Shown: one piece after another, positions 1 to 8,759 of the stretch
Position numbering within the stretch: the first letter of the stretch is position 1
Layout of the letters: every line of letters begins with the position of its first letter
DNA from: Burkholderiales bacterium
GTDB lineage: Bacteria > Pseudomonadota > Gammaproteobacteria > Burkholderiales > Burkholderiaceae_D
Direction of reading: 5' to 3'
Length of the DNA stretch: 64,000 nt
NCBI GenBank assembly: GCA_016200845.1
Contig: JACQDW010000011.1
Location: forward strand, 1 to 64,000
Notes under the pieces: model-generated
What the model was told of the DNA's origin: nothing
What the model saw: only the letters and a program-made list of their open reading frames with translations
Databases searched by the model: none
Position numbers and translations under genes: made by a program

Positions 1-2
1 AC

Positions 3-755
3 AATACCGAAATTCGCCACAGCCTCAATGCCAGCCTGCAAAACTATGCTCTACGTTTGCACGGCATGATGCAAAATGCGGCCATTGAAGATAACGTTTC
101 ATCCGAAGATTTTGTGATCGAGGTCGGCAACCCACTACAAAAAAAATGGATCAATCTGGTTCTCAGTGCGGTCGAAGACGGCGTCTTGCAAGGTCTAGTC
201 AACGACATTACCGAAAGAAAATTAATCGAAGAATCCGCCAATCAGCTTGCAGTCACCGATCACTTGACTGGCGTTGCCAATCGGCTTGGATTTGAAAAAG
301 CCATGTCTCGCATGGAATTTGAAATGCATGCCAAACTCATTTCCAATTTCTATTTATTGATGATCGACCTCGATGGCTTTAAAAAAGTCAACGACGACCA
401 CGGTCATGAAGCTGGTGATAAGGTTCTCTGCAACTTTGCCCAATTGCTCACCATGATCGTGCGCAAGAGCGATTTCACAGCAAGACTGGGCGGCGACGAA
501 TTCATCATCATACTCAAAGACATCGATCAGGAGGAGCAAGCGCAAAGCATCGCGCAAAAAATCATCAATGACGCTGGCCGCCCTTATCTGCTTGAAAAAC
601 ATATGGAAATCCATATTGGAGCCAGTATTGGCATCACCTACGTCAACACGCCAGAATTTGACGCCACCGACGCACTACATCTGGCAGACGAAGCCATGTA
701 CGCCGCCAAACGCGCAGGTAAAAATCGCTACGCAATCAATCCGCCTCAGCTATAA
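3..755 (+). CDS. PAS-GGDEF diguanylate cyclase (5' end outside window)
   Basis: The frame is open to the window edge, so the N-terminus is missing; the ORF-track start at 57 is only an internal TTG. The visible part begins in the C-terminal half of a PAS/PAC sensor domain (GLVNDITERK), then a full GGDEF domain. The active site GGDEF is intact, and RKSD lies five residues before it, matching the RxxD inhibitory site that binds product. The domain makes c-di-GMP from two GTP and acts in the cytoplasm. What the sensor detects cannot be told from this fragment. No EAL domain follows. Confidence 0.93.
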   Translation, partial: NTEIRHSLNASLQNYALRLHGMMQNAAIEDNVSSEDFVIEVGNPLQKKWINLVLSAVEDGVLQGLVNDITERKLIEESANQLAVTDHLTGVANRLGFEKAMSRMEFEMHAKLISNFYLLMIDLDGFKKVNDDHGHEAGDKVLCNFAQLLTMIVRKSDFTARLGGDEFIIILKDIDQEEQAQSIAQKIINDAGRPYLLEKHMEIHIGASIGITYVNTPEFDATDALHLADEAMYAAKRAGKNRYAINPPQL

Positions 756-892
756 ACAAAACAGGTTCATCAGGCGATACCTTCATTCAAATTTCTGAGC
801 CTCTCAAAAAATCATTTGCCAGACACATTCACTTCCCCCTATGCTGCGCTTTTTCCTGAGTGAGAAATTCAATATTTCAAAGGAATGATATC

Positions 893-1519
893 GTGGCAGC
901 TCGAATCGATCACAATTTACCCGGCTCTAGCGTATTGCAGCGTGGCGCGTCCGCCAGCATGGCATTTCTCATCGTTTTTGCTGCGCTCAGCGTATTTCAA
1001 TTCAACCAGCGGCACGCCGCCAATCACAAATTCACTCAACACACGTCACAACTAATTTGGTTTCAACTTCCCAAGCTAGTCACCGCAACGACGCCCCCAC
1101 AACATCAAGACAATCCAGCTAACGCACCAAGGCAAACTAAAATACGCCATATCGAAACACTCGCCACAACAAACGCCACACTGACCACCAAGACAACAGA
1201 AATCCCCACGCAACAAGAAACCAAAAACGATTTCGACGACGCCTTTAAGAGTCAAGATGCCGTTGATCAAGCGATCGCAAGCAAACACACCAGCATCGAT
1301 GGCAACAAGCTCCGGCACGCCTACCAAGACAGCAAAACCGAGCTGCAAAAACAAGCAGAAAAAAGCGGCAAATCACTGGCAGACGATCGCCTGACCCAAC
1401 AAGAAAAATTCCAACAAGCCGCCAACCGCGCGGCAAAACCAGACTGCCTACGCCAAGGCGGCAGCATCTTATCGTTATTTGTCGTGGCTTATCAGGTGGC
1501 GACGGATCATTGCAAGTAG
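893..1519 (+). CDS. hypothetical membrane-anchored protein
   Basis: I do not recognise a named family. There is one hydrophobic segment near the N-terminus (about residues 20-40), then a long Thr/Gln/Lys/Ala-rich, probably disordered stretch, and a C-terminus with a Cys pair (DCLRQGG near the end and a final CK), a layout seen in many small inner-membrane-anchored periplasmic proteins of Oxalobacteraceae. I prefer GTG 893 because AAAGGAA lies 8 nt upstream; the GTG at 860 would add 11 residues and has no visible ribosome site. It stands alone between the cyclase and the divergent-looking regulator promoter. Confidence 0.55.
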   Translation: MAARIDHNLPGSSVLQRGASASMAFLIVFAALSVFQFNQRHAANHKFTQHTSQLIWFQLPKLVTATTPPQHQDNPANAPRQTKIRHIETLATTNATLTTKTTEIPTQQETKNDFDDAFKSQDAVDQAIASKHTSIDGNKLRHAYQDSKTELQKQAEKSGKSLADDRLTQQEKFQQAANRAAKPDCLRQGGSILSLFVVAYQVATDHCK

Positions 1520-1537
1520 ATAGGGCACACAACACAC

Positions 1538-1582
1538 ATTTCTCTCTTGACAGAAATAACTAGCATTCCTAGAATACGCAAT
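1538..1582 (+). promoter_or_regulatory. GbsR promoter with palindromic operator; leaderless start
   Basis: A -35 TTGACA (1547-1552), 17-nt spacer and -10 TAGAAT (1570-1575) place the transcription start at or next to the ATG at 1583, so the message is probably leaderless. The -35 box sits inside a near-perfect 20-bp palindrome, ATTTCTCTCTTGACAGAAAT (1538-1557). The same palindrome, perfect this time, precedes the next gene at 2155, which suggests one regulator controls both. Confidence 0.72.
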
Positions 1583-2113
1583 ATGGAACTCACACCTGTC
1601 AAACAACAATTTATTCTGCACTGGGGCGAGATGGGCACCTTATGGGGTGTCAATCGCACCGTGAGCCAAATTCACGCCTTGTTGTATATCGTTGGTACGC
1701 CGCTGCCCGCCGAAGAAATTGCAGAAACGCTGGGTGTGGCAAGATCCAATGTTTCGAACTCACTCAAAGAATTACAAAACTGGAATTTGGTAAAGCTAGC
1801 GCATGTCATGGGAGATCGTCGAGCGCATTTCACCACGTCTCTCGACGTATGGGAGCTATTTCGCACGGTGGTACGTGAACGCAAAGAACGTGAATTGATG
1901 CCTACCATTACGACTTTGCAAGCTTGTCTGGACAGCCCTGACATTGACCAAGAAGACCGTGCCAGCAAAGCGCGCATCAGCGAAACGCTTGCATTGATGA
2001 AAACCATCACAAGCTGGACAGACGAAATGTTACGACTCGAACCGACTACGCTCATGAAGTTATTAAAAATGGGCGCTAAGGTTCAGCAATTGATACGTCG
2101 TGACGACAAATAA
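1583..2113 (+). CDS. GbsR/MarR-family transcriptional regulator
   Basis: A winged-helix DNA-binding protein of 176 aa in the GbsR branch of MarR regulators: the helix-turn-helix lies around residues 45-90 (LPAEEIAETLGVARSNVSNSLKELQ), followed by helical dimerisation segments. The track starts it at TTG 1547, but that codon is the -35 box of a strong promoter; ATG 1583 gives the usual N-terminus (MELTPVKQQF) and a leaderless mRNA. It probably represses itself and the downstream epimerase operon through the shared palindrome. The ligand is unknown; named relatives answer to choline or similar small molecules, but nothing here shows that. Confidence 0.88.
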   Translation: MELTPVKQQFILHWGEMGTLWGVNRTVSQIHALLYIVGTPLPAEEIAETLGVARSNVSNSLKELQNWNLVKLAHVMGDRRAHFTTSLDVWELFRTVVRERKERELMPTITTLQACLDSPDIDQEDRASKARISETLALMKTITSWTDEMLRLEPTTLMKLLKMGAKVQQLIRRDDK

Positions 2114-2120
2114 ATTCAGC

Positions 2121-2146
2121 GGGCGCAAATTTGCGTCTGTTTTTTT
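2121..2146 (+). terminator. weak intrinsic terminator after GbsR gene
   Basis: GGCGCAAATTTGCGTC can fold on itself and is followed by TGTTTTTTT. The stem is short with an AATT loop, so termination is likely partial. Confidence 0.45.
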
Positions 2147-2154
2147 AATTCAAA

Positions 2155-2193
2155 ATTTCTGTCTCGACAGAAATAAATGAATTTAGATATAGA
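2155..2193 (+). promoter_or_regulatory. epimerase-operon promoter overlapped by perfect operator palindrome
   Basis: ATTTCTGTCTCGACAGAAAT (2155-2174) is a perfect 9-2-9 inverted repeat. It overlaps a -35-like TCGACA (2164-2169) with TATAGA 18 nt further on (2188-2193). The right half GACAGAAAT is identical to the one at the GbsR promoter, so binding there would block the promoter. Confidence 0.65.
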
Positions 2194-2215
2194 CCGGGAG
2201 TACAGGGAGAAGAAA

Positions 2216-3493
2216 ATGAGAATACTTCTATGTGGCGCAAATGGTTTTATCGGGAGACACATCAGTGCGGCTTTAAGCGCATTGGGCCATGAAGTGATTC
2301 ACGGTGTGCGTCAGACGCAATCTACGGCGTCCATCACTGAACTCAGTGTCGATTTCGATCAAGACACCGACGTCAAGCTCTGGCAAGCCCGCCTACAATC
2401 ATTGAAAATTGATCTCGTGGTCAACGCAGTGGGCATCTTGAGTGAAACAAAGAGTCAGCGTTTCCACACCATACATCAACAAACACCAATCGCATTATTT
2501 GAAGCTGCCGATCAACTAGCTATCAAGGGAATTATTCACGTCTCTGCGCTGGGGCCGGACGATGCAGCAAGTCACCCCAATTCACTATCAAAGACGATTC
2601 AACTCACGCCTTATTTGCAAAGCAAACGCGAGGCTGATGCCTTTCTCTCGACTTTAAGCTGCCCTCATTTAATCGTTCGCCCCTCACTCATTGTTGGTGA
2701 TGACGGAACCAGTAGCCAGTTTTTTAGGGTGATGTCGAGCTTGCCCGTAATCGGCTTACCTGGCAAAGGCGAACAACAACTTCAGCCAGTACATATCGAT
2801 GATATTTGCCTCGCCATCGGCAATTGGATCATGCAAGCAGAGCAAACAGATACGCTTCCCCGCCACACACTATTGCGTGCGGTCGGGCCAGAGCAAATGA
2901 GCTATCGAGCTATGCTAGAACACTATCGCAATGCGATGGAACTGGGAAAAGCGCTGTGGATACCTATCCCTCAGCGGTGCATGCGCCTCGCCGCAAGTAT
3001 CGCCACTTACCTGCCGCAAAAGGTATTCACACCTGACACACTCATCATGTTAGAACAAGGCAATATTGCTGACGCCAGCGAGTTCGCTGCAACACTACAT
3101 CGCGCGCCCACATCGGCAGAAAACTGGTTCGCCGGAACGCCACCTCAGCAGCTTGCTTCTGCTGCCATCTCAATGTGGGAAAATTACTTATTCCGCTGGG
3201 TGCTCGCCCTGCTGTGGTTGACCTCGGGCTTCATTCCTTTATTTTTTTATCCGCACGAGAGCAGCTATGCTTTATTAGCGCCTTTTGGTTTGCATGGTGA
3301 GGTGGCAGCCATCACTTTGATGGGTGCATCGTGCATCGATATCCTCCTGGGCATCGCGACGCTGTTTTATCCGAGCAAGCGTCTATGGGCAGCACAGATT
3401 GGACTGGTGATCGTGTATAGCGCTTTGATTAGTTTTTTCTTACCCGAATTTTTGTTTCACCCCTTCGCACCGGTTCTCAAAGACACAAAATGA
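2216..3493 (+). CDS. NAD(P)-binding epimerase-like protein with C-terminal DoxX-like membrane domain
   Basis: 425 aa. The N-terminal two thirds are an atypical short-chain dehydrogenase/epimerase fold with the dinucleotide motif GANGFIG at residues 7-13. The last 130 residues hold four hydrophobic helices typical of the DoxX-like domain found fused in this family. ATG 2216 is chosen over the upstream ATG 2177 because GGGAGAAG precedes it and 2177 lies inside the promoter. It overlaps the next gene by 4 nt (ATGA) and forms a two-gene operon likely controlled by the GbsR-type regulator. Substrate unknown; a membrane-linked redox role is inference. Confidence 0.8.
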   Translation: MRILLCGANGFIGRHISAALSALGHEVIHGVRQTQSTASITELSVDFDQDTDVKLWQARLQSLKIDLVVNAVGILSETKSQRFHTIHQQTPIALFEAADQLAIKGIIHVSALGPDDAASHPNSLSKTIQLTPYLQSKREADAFLSTLSCPHLIVRPSLIVGDDGTSSQFFRVMSSLPVIGLPGKGEQQLQPVHIDDICLAIGNWIMQAEQTDTLPRHTLLRAVGPEQMSYRAMLEHYRNAMELGKALWIPIPQRCMRLAASIATYLPQKVFTPDTLIMLEQGNIADASEFAATLHRAPTSAENWFAGTPPQQLASAAISMWENYLFRWVLALLWLTSGFIPLFFYPHESSYALLAPFGLHGEVAAITLMGASCIDILLGIATLFYPSKRLWAAQIGLVIVYSALISFFLPEFLFHPFAPVLKDTK

Positions 3494-3966
3494 ACGATTA
3501 TCTTCTACTCAAGACTATCCATATTATTTCTTCGGTACTTCTCGTTGGAACTGGTTTTGGTTCGGCGTTTTATCTCTTCTTTGTCAATCGCAGTAAAAAT
3601 CTCGTTGCGATTGTTGTCGTATCGCGTCTGGTTGTGAGAGCCGATTGGTGGTTCACCACGCCTGCTGTCATCGTTCAACCGATTAGCGGTTATCTGATGA
3701 TGCAAATGGCGGGATGGCCGCTCACGACCCCTTGGATTGCGCTATCTTTTGCGCTGTACACATTAGCGGGTATCTGCTGGCTGCCTGTCGTCGTATTGCA
3801 AATCAAAATGCATAAACTGGCTGAACAATGCTTCAAAGAAGGACGCGAATTGCCAGCGCAATATTGGACCTGGTCACGTTATTGGGAGTGGCTGGGCTAC
3901 CCCGCCTTCATTGCGATGGTCGGGGTCTATTATTTGATGGTGAATAAACCTGCTCTATTTGCTTGA
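3490..3966 (+). CDS. DUF2269-family integral membrane protein
   Basis: 158 aa with four hydrophobic helices; the pattern LLLKTIHIISSVLLVGTGFGSAF at the start and the DWWFTTPAVIVQP segment are characteristic of DUF2269 proteins. It is translationally coupled to the epimerase (ATGA overlap). Members commonly sit beside the same DoxX-fused epimerase, so they may work as one membrane unit; biochemical function is unknown. Confidence 0.8.
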   Translation: MNDYLLLKTIHIISSVLLVGTGFGSAFYLFFVNRSKNLVAIVVVSRLVVRADWWFTTPAVIVQPISGYLMMQMAGWPLTTPWIALSFALYTLAGICWLPVVVLQIKMHKLAEQCFKEGRELPAQYWTWSRYWEWLGYPAFIAMVGVYYLMVNKPALFA

Positions 3967-4012
3967 TCTGATCGCGCTAACCTAAATATCACGACGATGC
4001 GGATGCAAATTT

Positions 4013-4081
4013 GTAGGGCGGGTGAAACCCGCGCCGCCAGCACATCGAATGCCTAAGCAACGCGGGTTTCACCCGCCCTAC
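4013..4081. repeat. 21-bp perfect inverted repeat between convergent genes
   Basis: GTAGGGCGGGTGAAACCCGCG and its exact complement enclose 27 nt. It sits between the converging DUF2269 and rmuC genes and could stop transcription from both sides. Very similar GGGCGGGTGAAACCCGC repeats occur in many proteobacterial genomes. Confidence 0.75.
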
Positions 4082-4110
4082 GAGAATCGTTTAATTAATT
4101 GACGGTGCCC

Positions 4111-5550
4111 CTAGGCATCCCCCTCATCCACCGCCAGCTCATCCATACCCAGCAAACTCTGTGCTGTATCGCTAGGTAATGCCTCGACTTGTTTGAGTTT
4201 ACGGGTCATTTGACGGGTGCGCACTTCTGCTTTGTCAATGTTGTCGGCGGCTTTGACCAGTGCGTTTTTGGTGGCGGTGAGTACGTCGCCGAATTTGGAG
4301 AATTCGGTTTTGACGGCGCCCAATACTTGCCAGACTTCGGACGAACGTTTTTCTAAGACGAGAGTGCGGAATCCCATTTGCAAGCTGTTGAGTAATGCCG
4401 ATAGCGTCGATGGACCGGAGATCGAGACTCGATGAGTGCGTTGCAAATCGTCGGCCAAGCCGGGGCGGCGCATGACTTCTGCGTAGAGCCCTTCGGTCGG
4501 CAAAAATAAGATCGCAAAATCGGTGGTCAGTGGTGGCGAGACGTATTTCTCTGCGATGGTTTTTGCCTCGTTGCGGATGGCCCGTTCTAACTCTTTGCCT
4601 GCTTGCGCCACGCCTTCGGCGTCAGCGCGTTCCGCTGCCTCAAGCAAACGTTCGTATTGCTCTTTGGGGAATTTGGCGTCAATCGGCATCCAGACCGGAG
4701 CGCGGTCATCTTCTTTGCCTGGCAATTTGATGGCGAATTCGACGCGTTCGCCGCTATTGGGCACGGTCTCGACGTTCTTCGCATATTGATCGGGCGTGAG
4801 CATTTGTTCCAACACCATTTCCAATTGCACTTCGCCCCAAGTGCCACGGGTTTTTACGTTGGTCAGTACACGTTTTAAATCGCCAACACCAATCGCTAAC
4901 TGCTGCATTTCACCCAGACCTTGATGCACTTTTTCCAGTCGATCTGACACTTGCTTGAAGGATTCGCCCAAGCGCTGCTCCAAAGTCGCGTGCAATTTTT
5001 CATCGACCGTCTTGCGCATTTCTTCCAACTTGCCCGCGTTGTCTGCTTGCAGTTGCCCTATCTTTTGCTCCAATGTCTGACGAATTTCATTGAGGCGTTG
5101 TGCGTTCGATTCAGTCATACTGGCCAAGGTTTGATTAAGCGTATCGGCAAAACGTTTGAGGCTCAAGCCTTGCTCATCTCGTGCCGTTTGCGCTTGCTGG
5201 ATCAGTGCTAGTCGCATTTGCTCTAACTGTTGGGCGTTGTTTTCATTGAGCTTCACCAACTGCTGAGAGAATCCATCAATCTGACTATTTTGCAGCGTCG
5301 CCACGCTGGTCAATTGCGCCGCCAAACTTTGTTGAAATTGCGCGAAATTACCACCCAACTCTTGCCGCGTCGATTGCGCACTGGCTTGAATTTGCTCACG
5401 CATACTGCGCTCAATTTTTTCTAATTCATTTCTGAATTGTTCTGATAGATTGTCACCTGCTTGGCGCGATAAAATCCGCCATTGCAAAACAGCGACCACA
5501 ATCAACACCAGCAAAATCGCCAGCGTCGCAATTTCCGTCCAATTATTCAT
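4111..5550 (-). CDS. rmuC: DNA recombination protein RmuC
   Basis: 479 aa. An N-terminal membrane helix (residues 8-28) is followed by a long coiled coil rich in Gln/Glu (to about 230) and then the RmuC nuclease-like core (GTWGEVQLE, FAILFLPTEGLYAEV, GPSTLSALLNSLQMGF). RmuC limits inverted-repeat recombination; the core is related to restriction-type nucleases. The track starts at 5673, but that lies inside the globin gene; ATG 5550 lies 5 nt after the globin stop with AGG upstream and gives the normal membrane-anchored N-terminus. Probably transcribed with the globin. Confidence 0.93.
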   Translation of the reverse strand: MNNWTEIATLAILLVLIVVAVLQWRILSRQAGDNLSEQFRNELEKIERSMREQIQASAQSTRQELGGNFAQFQQSLAAQLTSVATLQNSQIDGFSQQLVKLNENNAQQLEQMRLALIQQAQTARDEQGLSLKRFADTLNQTLASMTESNAQRLNEIRQTLEQKIGQLQADNAGKLEEMRKTVDEKLHATLEQRLGESFKQVSDRLEKVHQGLGEMQQLAIGVGDLKRVLTNVKTRGTWGEVQLEMVLEQMLTPDQYAKNVETVPNSGERVEFAIKLPGKEDDRAPVWMPIDAKFPKEQYERLLEAAERADAEGVAQAGKELERAIRNEAKTIAEKYVSPPLTTDFAILFLPTEGLYAEVMRRPGLADDLQRTHRVSISGPSTLSALLNSLQMGFRTLVLEKRSSEVWQVLGAVKTEFSKFGDVLTATKNALVKAADNIDKAEVRTRQMTRKLKQVEALPSDTAQSLLGMDELAVDEGDA

Positions 5551-5555
5551 GTTGA

Positions 5556-5954
5556 TTAACCTGGTGTATTCCGCATCCAATCGGCGGTTTGATAAAACGA
5601 TGTCATTAAGTGTTCTTGCAAGCCCTGCTCTATACCGACGTCTTGCATAGCCCACGCCATACAGCGCAACCATTGATCACGCTCGGCAACTCCAATCGCA
5701 TAAGGCAAATGCCGCGCCCGCAAGCGAGGGTGGCCAAACTGAGAAATATACAAATCAGGCCCGCCCATCCAGCCCGATAAAAACCAAAATAATTTATCGC
5801 GCGAACTGTCATTCGGCGTCGGATGCATCGCGTGTATTCCAGCAAACTCCGGCTCCAATTGCATCAGATCATAAAATCGATCGACCATCGCCCGCAACTT
5901 TTCCGCACCACCGATCAACTCGTAGAGAGTTGGTTTTACTGCTTCTGATTCCAT
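5556..5954 (-). CDS. group II truncated hemoglobin
   Basis: 132 aa, the usual size for group II truncated hemoglobins. The signature HPRLRARHLPY near residue 75, with the proximal His in that motif, and the downstream W residues (AWAMQDV) identify the class. It binds heme and reacts with oxygen or NO in the cytoplasm. Its gene leads directly into rmuC, and a small membrane protein and FtsX-type permease gene precede it on the same strand, a common order in Burkholderiales. A link to NO handling by the denitrification genes 20 kb away is only an inference. Confidence 0.92.
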   Translation of the reverse strand: MESEAVKPTLYELIGGAEKLRAMVDRFYDLMQLEPEFAGIHAMHPTPNDSSRDKLFWFLSGWMGGPDLYISQFGHPRLRARHLPYAIGVAERDQWLRCMAWAMQDVGIEQGLQEHLMTSFYQTADWMRNTPG

Positions 5955-5983
5955 TTTCTACCTGACTTTAAACTTTACTTAGC

Positions 5984-6202
5984 TTATCGCTTATTATCTT
6001 CTCGTCTCAAATGACGCATAAATCGCCAAATAACAATCAGGCTGACAAACATCATAGTGGAATTAAAAAGCGATACCCACATTGGACTCAAGCCAAACCA
6101 CCATGGCAAGATCCAAGCGGACAATTTAATCGAAAATAAGATGCATAAAATACTGATCATCAACGCGATGCCCAGCCCCCCTAACTTCTTTAGTTTTGTC
6201 AC
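5984..6202 (-). CDS. small two-helix membrane protein
   Basis: 72 aa with two hydrophobic helices (GIALMISILCILFSI and STMMFVSLIVIWRFM) and a basic C-terminus. It lies 21 nt after the permease gene and 29 nt before the globin gene on the same strand, so it is probably part of that transcript. I recognise no family. Confidence 0.6.
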   Translation of the reverse strand: MTKLKKLGGLGIALMISILCILFSIKLSAWILPWWFGLSPMWVSLFNSTMMFVSLIVIWRFMRHLRREDNKR

Positions 6203-6223
6203 ACTTTCTCCTTCACTATCCCG

Positions 6224-8734
6224 CTAACTATTACGTAATGACAGCAAAGGCGGCTGATTCAACACATGTCGCAAACCCAGCCAGCCACCTGCCATGGCGC
6301 ACAACGCGCCGATCACGATACCGACCACCATCACTGCTGGTGAAAACACCCAGGCAAATTTAAACGCGAATGTCGCCAACACCCATCCTATCGCCATCGC
6401 ACCACTTGCCGCCAATAATCCAGCCAGACCGCCTATCAACAAAAATTCTAGCCACTGTGCTTGCGACAACTGTTGACGCGTTGCTCCCAGCGCTCGCAAC
6501 AAAGCAGCTTCGCGCATACGTACGTCTTGCGATCCCAAGAGTGCTGCGTATAAGACCAAGCCGCCTGAGATCAAGGTGAACAAAAATAAAAATTCCACCG
6601 CGCTGATCACCTGATCCAAAACGTCTTGCAATTGCTTGAGTATCGCACCGACATCCATCACCGTCAGATTGGGAAACTCCAGTGTCAATTGATTGGCAAA
6701 TTGTTGTTGGTCAATGGGCAAACGGAATGCGGTGATCCAAGTCTGCGGCATGTTTTGCATGGCGTTGGGATTGATCACGACAAAAAAGTTGACTCGCATC
6801 GAGCCCCAGTCCAGCTTGCGCAAGCTGGTGATTTTGGCGGTGACTTGTTGACCGGCGATATCAAACTTCATACGATCGCCCAGTTTTAATTTCAAGTTTT
6901 TTGCCAAACCCTCCTCGACCGATGCTTCTGCCTCACCTTTCTCTGCATTGGAATACCATGCCCCTGCGATCACGGTATTGGTGGCAGGTAAGTCGTTCAT
7001 TGTGGATAAATTAAACTCGAGCGTCACGAGGCCCTTAGTTTGTTCGTCACGATAATTTTCCGGTTTGACGACATCGTCATTCACCTGTATCAGGCGTCCC
7101 CGTATCATGGGATACAAAGTTGGCTGTCCAAATTGCGCGAGACGTTTTTCTATAGTCGCTTTTTGGTCTGGCTGAATATTAATAATGAAGTGATTCGGCG
7201 CATCCTTGGGAGTGGCTTGCATCCACGCCGAAATCAAATCACCGCGCACCACGGTCAATAATAACAAGGCCATTAAGCCCAATGCTAACGACACCACTTG
7301 CATCACCGTTGCGCCGCTACGCCTTTGCAAAGCCGTGATCGCAAAACGCCAGACCTGTGAATCAAATTGCGTACGCAAACGCTTTAAACTCCACAAACAA
7401 ATCCGCGCCAACAGGGCAAATAAAAACAAGCACAATACAAACCCAAGCGATACCATCAAGGCCAATTTCACATCACCGCTTTGCCACAACATCAAACCTA
7501 AAAAGATGATGAGGCCCATACCATACGTCAATACGCTCATCGCCTTGGGAGCTTCTTGCTCGCGGCGGATAACTTGATTATGCGGCACATCGCGCAGTTG
7601 CAAAATCGGTGGCAAGGCAAACCCGATCAAGAGCAAAATGCCAATCGCCACGCCCTGCAGCGCCGGAACCCAACTCGCAGCGGGCAAATCATGACTGACA
7701 AATTGCGCCAAATAATCAAGCAACACATAATGCGCGGCAAAACCACTCGCGACACCGATCACGCTTGCCACCACACCGAGGATGACAAACTCGATCAGAT
7801 ACAAAGAGGTGACTTGATTTTGGGTCAGCCCCAAACAACGCGGCATGGCGCAGGCGTCGATATGGCGCAGCATAAATCGTCGCGCTGCCATCGCAATAGC
7901 GACTGCCGCCAGCAAGGCCGACAACATACTCACCATCGCCAAAAACTGCTCGGCGCGCGCCATCGTCGTGCGCATTTGCTCGTTCCCATTTTCTATGGTT
8001 TCTATGCGTATGCCTTTGAGATCCTGAGCCTGAATTTGCTCTTCCAGTTGTGTTTGAAATTGCGTGATCTTGTCCGCCTCACCAGCGAGCAATAAGCGAT
8101 AGGTGGCGCGCGATCCATCTTGAATTAATTGACTAGTGGCGAGGTCGGAATCTGAGATCATGACGCGAGGTGAGAAGCCCAGAAAACCCGCGCCACGATC
8201 GGGTTCAACCGCAATGCTGTGCGTCACTTTAACACGCAATTCACCAAGTTGAATTTGACTACCCACTGCGATATTCAGACTGACCAGCAAAGCTGGATCA
8301 ACCCAGGCGGTGCCGGGCGTGGGCGCCTCGTTCATCGCGACTTCTTGCTGTCCCTGATGTACTTTCACTTTGCCGCGCAGAGGATAAGTGCTGCTGACGG
8401 CTTTGAGCGTGATCAACTTGGCCTTGCTTGCTTCACCCTCGCCCGCCAAAGCCATGCTGGGGAACACCACGGTTTCTGCATAGTTTAAACCCAGGGCCTT
8501 GGCCTGCCGCTTCCATTCATCCGGGATAGTTTTGACCGAAGCGATACTCAAATCCGCCGCCAGCATTTGATGCGCATCTCGCACCAAGCCACTGCGCATC
8601 CTATCGACAAAAAAACCCACTGCCGATAAAGAAGCCACTGCTACCACTAGCGCCACTAATAAAAATCGCAGCTCGCCAGCGCGCCAATCGCGCATCATCA
8701 TGCGCAAGGCTAAAGTGGGAATCTTAGAAACCAT
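6224..8734 (-). CDS. FtsX-like ABC transporter permease (YbbP type)
   Basis: 836 aa with the double-FtsX arrangement: one N-terminal helix, a large periplasmic domain (residues 45-250), three helices, more helices in mid-protein (400-500), a second periplasmic domain, and three final helices with the FtsX signature REAALLRALGATR. Such permeases pair with a LolD/YbbA-type ATPase and move lipophilic substrates or release proteins from the membrane. No ATPase gene is next to it here; upstream is the PLP enzyme gene. The ATG at 8734 follows AGGAGCG. Confidence 0.88.
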   Translation of the reverse strand: MVSKIPTLALRMMMRDWRAGELRFLLVALVVAVASLSAVGFFVDRMRSGLVRDAHQMLAADLSIASVKTIPDEWKRQAKALGLNYAETVVFPSMALAGEGEASKAKLITLKAVSSTYPLRGKVKVHQGQQEVAMNEAPTPGTAWVDPALLVSLNIAVGSQIQLGELRVKVTHSIAVEPDRGAGFLGFSPRVMISDSDLATSQLIQDGSRATYRLLLAGEADKITQFQTQLEEQIQAQDLKGIRIETIENGNEQMRTTMARAEQFLAMVSMLSALLAAVAIAMAARRFMLRHIDACAMPRCLGLTQNQVTSLYLIEFVILGVVASVIGVASGFAAHYVLLDYLAQFVSHDLPAASWVPALQGVAIGILLLIGFALPPILQLRDVPHNQVIRREQEAPKAMSVLTYGMGLIIFLGLMLWQSGDVKLALMVSLGFVLCLFLFALLARICLWSLKRLRTQFDSQVWRFAITALQRRSGATVMQVVSLALGLMALLLLTVVRGDLISAWMQATPKDAPNHFIINIQPDQKATIEKRLAQFGQPTLYPMIRGRLIQVNDDVVKPENYRDEQTKGLVTLEFNLSTMNDLPATNTVIAGAWYSNAEKGEAEASVEEGLAKNLKLKLGDRMKFDIAGQQVTAKITSLRKLDWGSMRVNFFVVINPNAMQNMPQTWITAFRLPIDQQQFANQLTLEFPNLTVMDVGAILKQLQDVLDQVISAVEFLFLFTLISGGLVLYAALLGSQDVRMREAALLRALGATRQQLSQAQWLEFLLIGGLAGLLAASGAMAIGWVLATFAFKFAWVFSPAVMVVGIVIGALCAMAGGWLGLRHVLNQPPLLSLRNS

Positions 8735-8759
8735 GACGCTCCTTTATGCCGCCTTCAAC

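Noticed and set aside
1547-1582. TTG start of the GbsR gene given by the ORF track
   Set aside because: The codon is the -35 box of a clear promoter and the -10 lies inside the extended ORF; ATG 1583 is the sensible start.
7206-8095. Long plus-strand ORFs inside the FtsX-type permease gene
   Set aside because: Antisense shadows; low-complexity Asn/His/Lys-rich translations with no motif.
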